In this document: piece after piece, positions 42,034 through 49,528 of the stretch
Layout: every line of letters begins with the position of its first letter
How positions within the stretch are numbered: position 1 is the stretch's first letter
From: Halorussus marinus
GTDB taxonomy: Archaea > Halobacteriota > Halobacteria > Halobacteriales > Haladaptataceae
NCBI RefSeq assembly: GCF_004765795.1
Contig: NZ_SBIV01000002.1
Coordinates: 124,001 to 188,000, forward strand
Direction of reading: 5' to 3'
Length of the DNA stretch: 64,000 nt
Program-made: the position numbers and the translations under genes
The notes under the pieces: generated by a model
What the model was told of the DNA's origin: nothing
The model's database searches: none
The model's input: only the letters and a program-made list of their open reading frames with translations

Positions 42034-42047
42034 TTAGAGGAGCTAGC
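42034..42047 (+). promoter_or_regulatory. tfb: Ribosome binding site of tfb with an overlapping CTAG
   Basis: A gaggag Shine-Dalgarno sequence lies about 8 nt before the ATG and is followed by GCTAGC, with CTAG at 42043-42046. The gene thus has a leader of about 80 nt, unlike most genes here. Confidence 0.55.
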
Positions 42048-43013
42048 ATGACAGACACCCGAATCCAGACCAGAACTGCGAGCGAGAACGAAGTCGAAGA
42101 CGAACGAGAAGACGGAACCGCCTGCCCGGAGTGCAGCGGCCACCTCATCGCCGACGACGAGCGCGGCGAGACCGTCTGCGAGGACTGCGGCCTCGTCGTC
42201 GACGAAGACCAGGTCGACCGCGGCCCCGAGTGGCGCGCGTTCGACTCGAAGGAGAAAAACGAAAAGAGCCGGGTCGGCGCCCCGACCACCAACACGATGC
42301 ACGACAAGGGGCTGTCGACCAACATCGACTGGCGCAACAAGGACGCCTACGGCAACTCGCTCGGTTCGCGCCAGCGCGAGAAGATGCAACGGCTCCGCAA
42401 GTGGAACGAGCGGTTCCGGACCCGCGACTCCAAAGAGCGCAACCTCAAGCAGGCGCTCGGCGAGATCGACCGCATGGCTTCGGCGCTCGGGCTCCCGAAC
42501 AACGTCCGGGAGACCGCTTCGGTCATCTACCGGCGCGCGCTCGACGAGGACCTCCTGCCCGGCCGCTCGATCGAGGGCGTCTCGACGGCCTGCGTCTACG
42601 CCGCGGCCCGACAGGCCGGCGTCCCCCGGAGCCTCGACGAGATCGCGGACGTGAGCCGGGTCGAGAAGAGCGAGGTCGCCCGGACCTACCGGTACGTGGT
42701 CCGAGAGCTCAACCTCGAAGTCAAGCCCGCCGACCCCGAGAGCTACGTCCCGCGGTTCGCCTCCGGGCTCGACCTCTCAGACGAGGCCGAACACCGCGCC
42801 CGCGAACTCCTCCAGACCGCCAAAGAGCAGGGCGTCCACAGCGGGAAGTCGCCGGTCGGGCTCGCCGCGGCCGCCGTCTACGCCGCCGCGCTACTCACCA
42901 ACGAGAAGACCACGCAGGCCGAGGTCAGCGAGGTCGCCGACATCAGCGAGGTCACGATCCGCAACCGCTACCACGAACTGCTCGAAGCCGAGGAAGCGCC
43001 CGCAGTCCTGTAG
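42048..43013 (+). CDS. tfb: Transcription initiation factor TFB
   Basis: 321 residues. Zinc ribbon C26, C29, C44, C47 (CPEC...CEDC), the B-reader/linker segment (GPEWRAFDSKEKNEKSRVGAPTTNTMHDKGLST), then two cyclin repeats (about 115-205 and 215-310). It recruits RNA polymerase to TBP-bound promoters and contacts the BRE. Haloarchaea carry several TFBs; I cannot tell which paralogue this is. The leader with a Shine-Dalgarno and a palindromic promoter suggests regulated expression. Confidence 0.97.
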   Translation: MTDTRIQTRTASENEVEDEREDGTACPECSGHLIADDERGETVCEDCGLVVDEDQVDRGPEWRAFDSKEKNEKSRVGAPTTNTMHDKGLSTNIDWRNKDAYGNSLGSRQREKMQRLRKWNERFRTRDSKERNLKQALGEIDRMASALGLPNNVRETASVIYRRALDEDLLPGRSIEGVSTACVYAAARQAGVPRSLDEIADVSRVEKSEVARTYRYVVRELNLEVKPADPESYVPRFASGLDLSDEAEHRARELLQTAKEQGVHSGKSPVGLAAAAVYAAALLTNEKTTQAEVSEVADISEVTIRNRYHELLEAEEAPAVL

Positions 43014-43065
43014 TCTCCCGAACCGAAAGACCGTTCTGTCGCCCGCGTGAGATGCCACCAAGCGG

Positions 43066-44094
43066 ATGGAGACCGAACACCGGATCCACGTCGGCGACGC
43101 TCGCGAACTCGACGGAGTGAGCGACGGCTCCGTCGAACTGGTCGTCACCTCGCCGCCGTACCCCATGATCGAGATGTGGGACGATCTGTTCGGGGCGCTC
43201 GACCCCGCGATCGAGGACCGCCTCGCGGCGGGCGAGGCCGACGCCGCCTTCGAGGCGATGCACGACGCGCTCGACCCGGTGTGGGACGAACTAGCCCGCG
43301 TGCTCGTCGACGGCGGTATCGCCGCGATCAACGTCGGCGACGCGACCCGAAGCCTCGGCGGGGGCTTCCAGGTGTTCCCGAACCGGGCCGAACTGGTGGC
43401 CCGGCTCCGCGATCGGGGGTTCGCGCTGCTGCCCGAGATCGTCTGGCGCAAGCCCGCCAACGGCCACACCAAGTTCATGGGGTCGGGGATGGTGCCGCCC
43501 AACGCCTACCCGACGCTCGAACACGAGTACGTCCTCGTGTTCCGAAACGGGACCGAACCCCGGTCGTTCGAGCCGGGCGCCGACCGGCGCTACGAGGCCG
43601 CCTACTTCTGGGAGGAGCGAAACGAGTGGTTCTCGGACCTCTGGACCGACGTTCGGGGGACCGGCCAGTCGCTCGACGCCGAAGCCCTCCGCGATCGGTC
43701 GGCCGCCTACCCCTTCGAGATCCCCCATCGGCTCGTCCAGATGTACTCGGCGTACGGCGACACGGTGCTCGACCCCTTCTGGGGGACCGGCACCACGACG
43801 CTCGCGGCGATGGTCGCGGGCCGGGACTCGGTGGGCTACGAACTCGACCGGGAGTTCCGGGCGGTGTTCGACGACCGCGTCGCCGGCGTCGGGTCGCTGG
43901 CCGACCGCGTGGCCCGCGAGCGACTCGACGCCCACCGCGCGTTCGCGGCCGACGCCGACCTCGGCTACGACGCCGAACACTACGATTTCGGCGTGAAGAC
44001 GAAACAGGAGCGCCGGATACGGCTGTACACCGTCGACGGCTACGAGCGCGAGGGCGACCGGTACGTCGTCGCCCACGAGCCGGTCGAGGAGTGA
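43066..44094 (+). CDS. zim: DNA N4-cytosine/N6-adenine methyltransferase, probable CTAG methylase
   Basis: 342 residues. Class beta order: catalytic motif TSPPYPMIEMWDD (SPPY at 29-32) first, AdoMet motif DPFWGTGTT at 236-244 later. No restriction nuclease gene is adjacent, so it is an orphan enzyme. It resembles the haloarchaeal CTAG methylase (Zim), and as I recall that gene lies close to aroB in Haloferax, as here (aroB' 2 kb away). CTAG is strongly depleted in this window. Its specificity is inferred, not shown. Confidence 0.8.
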   Translation: METEHRIHVGDARELDGVSDGSVELVVTSPPYPMIEMWDDLFGALDPAIEDRLAAGEADAAFEAMHDALDPVWDELARVLVDGGIAAINVGDATRSLGGGFQVFPNRAELVARLRDRGFALLPEIVWRKPANGHTKFMGSGMVPPNAYPTLEHEYVLVFRNGTEPRSFEPGADRRYEAAYFWEERNEWFSDLWTDVRGTGQSLDAEALRDRSAAYPFEIPHRLVQMYSAYGDTVLDPFWGTGTTTLAAMVAGRDSVGYELDREFRAVFDDRVAGVGSLADRVARERLDAHRAFAADADLGYDAEHYDFGVKTKQERRIRLYTVDGYEREGDRYVVAHEPVEE

Positions 44095-44103
44095 GGCCCC
44101 GAG

Positions 44104-44760
44104 CTACCCCGTCTCGTCGGGAAGCGTCAGCGCCGACCGGACCAGCGCCTCCGAGCCCCGGCGGATCCGCTGGGAGGCGGCGTTGGCCGAGATGCCAAGC
44201 GCCTCGCCGATCTCCTCGGCGGACGCGGCCCGCGGGACCGCGAAGTACCCCGCCTCGGCCGCCGTGACCAGCGCCTCGTACTGCGCGGGCGTCAGCCCGA
44301 ACTCGCGCTGGCGCGGTTCGGCGGGGTGGGTGAGGTGGTTGACCTCGAACGAGTGGTCGGTCTCCCGGAAGTGGGTCTGGAACGACGACACCATCTCCTC
44401 CTCGGCGAACCGCAGTCGCAGGGTCCACCGGTCGGACCGCGCGGTCGCCTCGATGATCACCGCGTGGTGGTCGATCATGTCGTGGACCAGATCGCAGACC
44501 TCGTCGGTCCACACGACCCGGTACAGCACCTCCCCGTCGGCCTCCTCCGCGACGTCGACCTCGGCGACCGTCGGGTCGTCGGCCAGCGCTCGCCGGAACC
44601 GCTCGAAGTCGCCGCCGGTCGCCCAGAGAAACGGGAACACCTCCCTCGGGCTGTGAGTTGCCAATCGGTCGGCCTCGATCGTCATCTCGGGGACCGCCGA
44701 CAGCGCCTCCGCCAGCGCGAAGGCGCGTGCGGGGATGGTGAACTCGCCGACGATACTCAT
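44104..44760 (-). CDS. Bat-like HTH_10 regulator
   Basis: 218 residues. N-terminal ~150 residues form the halobacterial sensor-like domain that accompanies HTH_10 (EFTIPARAFALAEALSAVPEMTIEADRLATHS ... DRWTLRLRFAEEEMVSSFQTHF). The HTH is at about 160-215 (LTPAQYEALVTAAEAGYFAVPRAASAEEIGEALGISANAASQRIRRG). The domain pair is typical of small bacterio-opsin-activator-like regulators. It is divergent from aroD, with both promoters in an 84-bp gap. Target unknown. Confidence 0.9.
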   Translation of the reverse strand: MSIVGEFTIPARAFALAEALSAVPEMTIEADRLATHSPREVFPFLWATGGDFERFRRALADDPTVAEVDVAEEADGEVLYRVVWTDEVCDLVHDMIDHHAVIIEATARSDRWTLRLRFAEEEMVSSFQTHFRETDHSFEVNHLTHPAEPRQREFGLTPAQYEALVTAAEAGYFAVPRAASAEEIGEALGISANAASQRIRRGSEALVRSALTLPDETG

Positions 44761-44781
44761 GGCCCTACTCCGGGAGCCGGC

Positions 44782-44790
44782 GAAATAAGT
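44782..44790 (-). promoter_or_regulatory. TATA box for the Bat-like gene
   Basis: acttatttc on the minus strand, centred 26 bp before the ATG at 44760. Confidence 0.5.
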
Positions 44791-44812
44791 GCCCGGGCGG
44801 ACCCGACGGATA

Positions 44813-44821
44813 CGCTTTTAC
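44813..44821 (+). promoter_or_regulatory. aroD: TATA box for aroD
   Basis: cgcttttac is centred about 28 bp before the ATG at 44845; leaderless. Confidence 0.55.
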
Positions 44822-44844
44822 CGGTCGGTCCCACAGGGTCGGGC

Positions 44845-45516
44845 ATGGAGTTCGACGAGTTCGTCCTCGCGGCCGCCGTCGGCGACCTCGACGCCGAGCC
44901 CCGAGCGCGCCCGCACGCCGACGCGGTCGAGTTCCGGATGGACCTCGCCGACGACCCGCTCGCGGCGCTGGCCGACTACGACGGCGAGCTTCCGGTTATC
45001 GCCACCAACCGCGCGGCGTGGGAGGGCGGCGAGGCCGGCGACGACGAGGCCCGACTCGCCGCCCTCGCCGAGGCCGCCGAACTAGCCTGCGTCGGCGCGG
45101 TCGACGTGGAACTGAAGAGCCTGACCGACGGCGAGGGCGAGACGGTCGCCGAGCGCGCTCGCCGGACCGGGACCGCCGTGATCGCTTCCGTCCACGACTT
45201 CGGGGCCACGCCGCCGACGCCCGAACTGCGCGGCCTGCTCGAATCGGCCACCGACCGGGGCGACGTCGGGAAGCTCGCGGTGACCGCCGAGGACCGGGCC
45301 GACGTGCTCGACCTGCTCGGGGTCACCCACGAGTTCGGGACGGCGGGCGCGCGGGTCGCCACGATGGCGATGGGCGCGGCGGGTCGACACTCGCGGGCGG
45401 TCGCGCCGGTGTACGGGTCGAAGATCGGGTACGCGCCGGTCGACCCCGCCGAGGCGACCGCTCCGGGTCAGTACGACCTCCGGACGCTCGCGGGGCTGGT
45501 CGAGCAGTTGCGGTGA
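44845..45516 (+). CDS. aroD: 3-Dehydroquinate dehydratase, type I
   Basis: 223 residues from the ATG placed by its TATA box. Type I signatures: AVEFRMDLADDPL, VDVELKSL, the catalytic His in VIASVHDFGATPP and the Schiff-base Lys in GDVGKLAVTAED; the C-terminus has GAAGRHSRAVAPVYGSKIGYAPV. It converts 3-dehydroquinate to 3-dehydroshikimate. The enzyme for the preceding step, AroB', is encoded 0.5 kb away, so the two shikimate steps are clustered. Confidence 0.94.
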   Translation: MEFDEFVLAAAVGDLDAEPRARPHADAVEFRMDLADDPLAALADYDGELPVIATNRAAWEGGEAGDDEARLAALAEAAELACVGAVDVELKSLTDGEGETVAERARRTGTAVIASVHDFGATPPTPELRGLLESATDRGDVGKLAVTAEDRADVLDLLGVTHEFGTAGARVATMAMGAAGRHSRAVAPVYGSKIGYAPVDPAEATAPGQYDLRTLAGLVEQLR

Positions 45517-45527
45517 GCGGGGACAGC

Positions 45528-45536
45528 ATTTATATT
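45528..45536 (+). promoter_or_regulatory. TATA box for the 45560 gene
   Basis: catttatat about 28 bp before the GTG at 45560 supports the GTG start. Confidence 0.6.
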
Positions 45537-45559
45537 CGTCGGCCGGTAACCCCCGGACA

Positions 45560-46039
45560 GTGACTCGTACGAAATCCGGAAAGCGACCGTGGCTGGGCGC
45601 CCTACTGTCGTTTTTCCTGCCCGGTATCGGGCACGTCTATCTGAAGGAGTGGCTCCGGTCGGCGATGTGGTTCGCGCTCGCGGTCAGCGCGGTCTTGCTG
45701 TTCGTTCCGATGCCCGACTCGGTGATGGCGTCGGCCGAGGCCGGCGGGATGGAGTCGGCGTGGACCGCCGCGATGGAGGCCACCTCGGACCTGTCGCTGG
45801 AGGCGATGCTCCCCGTGCTCGTGGTTCGGATCTTCAGCGGGATCGACGCCTACTGGCTCGCGCTCCGGACCGACAGCGTCGGCGGCGACGACGGGAACGG
45901 CGGCGCGGAGTGTCCCTCGTGCGGTCGCACCGTCGACGAGGACCTCGACTTCTGTCAGTGGTGTACGGCGCCCCTTCCGGGTCGCGACGAGGGCTCGGAG
46001 GGGGAGGTCTCGGCCGAGAACGGCGCGGTCTCGCGGTAG
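45560..46039 (+). CDS. Membrane protein with C-terminal zinc ribbon
   Basis: 159 residues from a GTG start. Hydrophobic segments: WLGALLSFFLPGIGHVYL, typical of small TM2-like domain proteins, and SAMWFALAVSAVLLFVPM, then LEAMLPVLVVRIFSGIDAYWLAL. A zinc ribbon follows at about 116-137 (CPSCGRTVDEDLDFCQWC). The FLPGIGHVYLKEW pattern is that of TM2/DUF5683-like proteins of unknown function. Its stop abuts the convergent aroB' stop at 46040. Confidence 0.8.
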   Translation: MTRTKSGKRPWLGALLSFFLPGIGHVYLKEWLRSAMWFALAVSAVLLFVPMPDSVMASAEAGGMESAWTAAMEATSDLSLEAMLPVLVVRIFSGIDAYWLALRTDSVGGDDGNGGAECPSCGRTVDEDLDFCQWCTAPLPGRDEGSEGEVSAENGAVSR

Positions 46040-47224
46040 TTACTTCTCGATGATGCTCTCCTCGACGGTCTCGCCGAAGTGGCGAGCGCCGCCCTCGCGG
46101 TAGACCCGGAGTTCGTCGCCGACCGCGAGATCGGTGACGGCGGTCCGGCCCTCGCGGGTCGGGACCTTGATCGTCTCGGCGTTCTGGAGCAGCGTCTCCA
46201 CCCGGTCGCCGGGGCCGCTCGAACTCTCGTCGTCGAACTCCGCCTCGACGCGGAACATCGGACGCTTCTCGATCTTGACCCGGCCGACGGTCGCCTCCCT
46301 GGTGGTGCCGTCCAGATCGACGATCTGGACTTGATCGCCGGATTTCAGCTCCGAGAGGTACTTGGTACCGCCGTCGGGCGTCCGGACGTAGGCGTGGACC
46401 GCGCCCGCGTTCACCCGGAACGGCCGGGAGGCGACGTACGGCGACTCGGCGGTCTCGGCGTGGACGAAAAAGAGCCCGCGGGACATCGACCCGACCAACA
46501 TCCCCTCGTCGTGGTCCATCAGGCTCCCGGTGTCGATACAGACCCGGTCGGCGGTGCCGGTGCGCTCGACCGCGGTGACGGTCGCCCAGTCGAACTCGAG
46601 GGTCTCGCGTTCGGCCTCGTCGCGGACCGCGACCGTCTCGCGGATCTCGTCGGGGTCGTCGGTGTCGAGCAGGACCGCGTCGCTCCCGATTTCGAGGGTC
46701 TCGAACGCGGTCTGGGCCTCGGCGGCCGTGGTGACCCCCGCGACGAGTTCGGTCTCCTCGCCGATCCGGGCGATGAGATTTTCGAGGGGGATGATCGTCC
46801 AGTCCTCGCCGACGACGAGGGTGTAGTCGGCCTCGGTCGCGGCCGCCTCGGCGAACGCCTCGTAGTCCTCGTCGAAGATGCGAACGTACGCGCCGTCGGC
46901 CCGGTCGTCGTCGCGCCGGAGCGTCGAGAGGTCCGCCGACCCCGAGAAGTCCGAGGGGAGATCGACCGTCCCGTCGCCCTCGCCGTCCTTGCCGACGACG
47001 TAGGCGTCGGGTTGGGCCGCCGATCCGGCCTCGTCGATCACTTCGGCGTCGCCATCGGTGAACGCCGCGACGTTCACGTCCCCGAGCTCCCGGACGCGTC
47101 CGACGTCTTCGCGGTCGACGAGCACCCAGTCGACCCCGGATTCGAGTCCCGCGGTGATGCGTCGCCGACGCGCGTCCCAGTCGCCGACCGCGTCGTCGGC
47201 CTTCAGCCATACCGAGCGTGTCAT
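46040..47224 (-). CDS. aroB: 3-Dehydroquinate synthase II (archaeal AroB')
   Basis: 394 residues. N-terminal MTRSVWLKADDAVGDWDARRRRITAGLESGVDWVLV, then NLIARIGEETELVAGVTTAAEAQTAFETLEIGSDAVLL and SRGLFFVHAETAESPYVASRPFRVNAGAVHAYVRTPDGGTKYLSEL identify the archaeal type that oxidatively deaminates and cyclises 2-amino-3,7-dideoxy-D-threo-hept-6-ulosonate. This is unrelated to bacterial AroB. It makes 3-dehydroquinate for aromatic amino acids; AroD nearby takes the next step. Confidence 0.95.
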   Translation of the reverse strand: MTRSVWLKADDAVGDWDARRRRITAGLESGVDWVLVDREDVGRVRELGDVNVAAFTDGDAEVIDEAGSAAQPDAYVVGKDGEGDGTVDLPSDFSGSADLSTLRRDDDRADGAYVRIFDEDYEAFAEAAATEADYTLVVGEDWTIIPLENLIARIGEETELVAGVTTAAEAQTAFETLEIGSDAVLLDTDDPDEIRETVAVRDEAERETLEFDWATVTAVERTGTADRVCIDTGSLMDHDEGMLVGSMSRGLFFVHAETAESPYVASRPFRVNAGAVHAYVRTPDGGTKYLSELKSGDQVQIVDLDGTTREATVGRVKIEKRPMFRVEAEFDDESSSGPGDRVETLLQNAETIKVPTREGRTAVTDLAVGDELRVYREGGARHFGETVEESIIEK

Positions 47225-47300
47225 ACTCGGAGGCTTGCGTCCCGGTGGCTTGAACGTGGCGGATGCGGCGACCCCACGCCCGCGCGCGGTCGGAGCCGGG

Positions 47301-48173
47301 TCAGTCCGAACCCGGCGCCGTCGTGGGCGTTTCGGCCGTCGCGTTGGTCGACCTGAGCGCGGGCGCGACCCACTTCGGGCGCTCGACCGATCGCTCGTCG
47401 AGGTCGGCGAGTTCGAACTCGTAGTGGACCCGGGTGGTCGGTTCCTCGCCCTCGTAGCCCGCCGTCAGCGAGAGTTCGTGGACCCGGCCCTCGCGGTCGA
47501 CGACCGCGGTCGCGTCGAGGTCGGTGACGTTGGCCGCGCCGGCGGGCTCGGTCGCCCGGAGGACCGCGACCTCCCGGCCGTCGCGCTCCTCGATCCGGTC
47601 GATGTCGTAGTCGCCGGCCGCCAGCGCGAGTTCGACGAGCCACGCGTTGGTGACCTGCGAGTCGAGGTCGGCCCGCGGCAGGTGGGCCCACGACTCGTCG
47701 GGGACGCCGATCCCCTCGCCCGAGCGGTTGTACGCCCGGACCCGCGTCCAGTCCTCGCGATCGTACCGGACGACGCTCGCGGTGTGGTTCGCCCAGATGT
47801 CGGTGGCGACCGCCGTCGTCTCGTCGCCGAGGTCGCGCTCGCTCGTGGAGTTGACGACCAGCGGCGCCAGCCCGGTCTCGACCCGCCCGCGCTGGACGGT
47901 CCGCTGGCTCGCGGGCCCGACCGTGACGTTCGCGCGGAACGCGAACGCGAACCCGGTCTCGTTGAGCGCGGCCCGGTGGGCCGCCACCAGCGCGGCGGCG
48001 TCCGCGACGCCCGACTCGTTCAGTCCGGGTGCGAACGTCGCGTTCGCGCCCTCGTCGGTCACCGGCGGGGCGTCGGTCGTCGTCTCGGTCGCCGTGGGCG
48101 CGACCGTCCCGCCCGAACAGCCGGCCAGAAGCGTCGCCGCCGCCAGAACCAGCGCGGCCGTCGATGCACGCAT
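47301..48173 (-). CDS. DUF7537-like exported lipoprotein, copy 1
   Basis: 290 residues. The N-terminus MRASTAALVLAAATLLAGC is a Sec-type lipoprotein signal with lipobox LAGC. A Thr-rich linker follows (TATETTTDAPP), then a beta-rich domain with DAAALVAAHRAALNETGFAFAFRANVTVG and TDIWANHTASVVRY. The next gene upstream encodes a paralogue with the same architecture (SALVAAHRAALAETGYTYRVRT, SDIWANESVALYEY). The fold resembles outer-surface LolA/LppX-like lipid-binding proteins, but this is only inference. Confidence 0.8.
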   Translation of the reverse strand: MRASTAALVLAAATLLAGCSGGTVAPTATETTTDAPPVTDEGANATFAPGLNESGVADAAALVAAHRAALNETGFAFAFRANVTVGPASQRTVQRGRVETGLAPLVVNSTSERDLGDETTAVATDIWANHTASVVRYDREDWTRVRAYNRSGEGIGVPDESWAHLPRADLDSQVTNAWLVELALAAGDYDIDRIEERDGREVAVLRATEPAGAANVTDLDATAVVDREGRVHELSLTAGYEGEEPTTRVHYEFELADLDERSVERPKWVAPALRSTNATAETPTTAPGSD

Positions 48174-48267
48174 TTCCGGGACGTGGGCGCTCGTGCCTGT
48201 TAAACCGGCTCGATTGTACCGGCTCGTTTACTCGCGTAGCCGGTGCTTTAGAACGGCTAAGTCGCGG

Positions 48268-49434
48268 TTACCCGGCCGGCGTTTCGGTCTCGGACGCCGT
48301 CTCGAAGCCGAAGCTCGCGTTGACGAGCGGAGTCCCGGTCGGTCCCGCGACCACGAAACGGTACTCGCCGTCGAGCCGGTCGGCCTCGCCCTCGGCCGGC
48401 GGTTCGTCGCCGATCACGGGATCGGCGCCGTCGGCGGGGAAGTAGACGTACGCCGCCTCGCCGGGTGCGAGCGATCGGTTCAGTTCGAGCGTGACGTTCC
48501 TCGCCCCGCGACGGACGCGAACCGTCGACTCGGGCGCGAGCGTCTCGCCGCCCTCGTTCGAGACGACGAAGTGGTCGTCCGCGGAGTCGACGTCGATATC
48601 GGCGGCGACGGTCGCCAGCGCGCGGTCGGCCCACGCCGGGTACTCGACGACGACCCCGCCGAGCGTTTCGAGCGTGAACTCGTATCGGAAGCCGGTCCGG
48701 TCGGTTTCGACGGTCACGTCGAGCCGGTGGATTCGCCCGCGCTCGTCGGCGACGACCGTCGCATCGTACGTCGAGACGTTCCCGAACGCGGTCGAACTCC
48801 GGTTGGGCGCGGTCGCGCGGAGCGTGGTCAGCGTGGATCCGTCGGTCGACCCGACGTCTGCGACCTCGAACTCGCCGGCCCGGAGCGCGGTCTCGACGAG
48901 TCGCGCCAGCGAGGCCTGCTCGGTCACGTCGAACGCCGTCGAGCCGACGACCGGCTCGCCGTCGGGCGACAGCGACGCGTTGGATTTGTCGTACACCGTC
49001 CGGTTCCGGGTGCGGTACTCGTAGAGGGCGACCGACTCGTTCGCCCAGATGTCCGATCGGATCCGCCGGGTACCGTCGTCAGACTGGACGTCGGTGACCG
49101 ACCGGAGCCGGATCGGGGCGTGGTTCGTCCCGACCGCGGCGCGGGCGGTCCCCTGCTGGTCGAACGAGCCGTCGGCCGACCCCGCGGTCCGGACCCGGTA
49201 GGTGTAGCCCGTCTCGGCGAGCGCCGCCCGGTGGGCCGCCACCAGCGCGCTCGCGTTCGAGACGCCGTCGGGGCTCACTCCCGGCGGGAGGTCGGCGCTC
49301 GACGCGTCGGACCGGGCCGTCGTTTCGGTCGGCTCGCCCTCCGCGGCGGTCGTCGCCGTCTGGGCCGCGCTCCCCGCACACCCCGCGAGGACGACGAGCG
49401 CGAGTACCGCGGCTGTCGCCAATCGTGTCGACAT
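48268..49434 (-). CDS. DUF7537-like exported lipoprotein, copy 2
   Basis: 388 residues. Signal MSTRLATAAVLALVVLAGC with lipobox LAGC, a Thr/Ala/Glu-rich linker, then the domain shared with the protein encoded 95 bp downstream (HRAALAETGYTYRVRT..., DIWANESVAL). It has an extra C-terminal ~100 residues (FVVSNEGGETLAPESTVRVRRGARNVTLELNRSLAPGEAAYVYFPADG) that look like an Ig-like or carbohydrate-type beta domain. Tandem duplication with one copy extended. Surface function unknown. Confidence 0.8.
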   Translation of the reverse strand: MSTRLATAAVLALVVLAGCAGSAAQTATTAAEGEPTETTARSDASSADLPPGVSPDGVSNASALVAAHRAALAETGYTYRVRTAGSADGSFDQQGTARAAVGTNHAPIRLRSVTDVQSDDGTRRIRSDIWANESVALYEYRTRNRTVYDKSNASLSPDGEPVVGSTAFDVTEQASLARLVETALRAGEFEVADVGSTDGSTLTTLRATAPNRSSTAFGNVSTYDATVVADERGRIHRLDVTVETDRTGFRYEFTLETLGGVVVEYPAWADRALATVAADIDVDSADDHFVVSNEGGETLAPESTVRVRRGARNVTLELNRSLAPGEAAYVYFPADGADPVIGDEPPAEGEADRLDGEYRFVVAGPTGTPLVNASFGFETASETETPAG

Positions 49435-49528
49435 ACCGAACGGCTCCGGCGGGTGCGGAGATAAATCGACGGGACCGTCCGCGGTCCGACCCGGGAGAAA
49501 TCGAGGGTTCGACCGCGGTAAGTCGTCG

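Noticed and set aside
43066-44094. Restriction-modification system with the methylase
   Set aside because: No nuclease or specificity gene lies next to it; the flanks are TFB and a Bat-like regulator.
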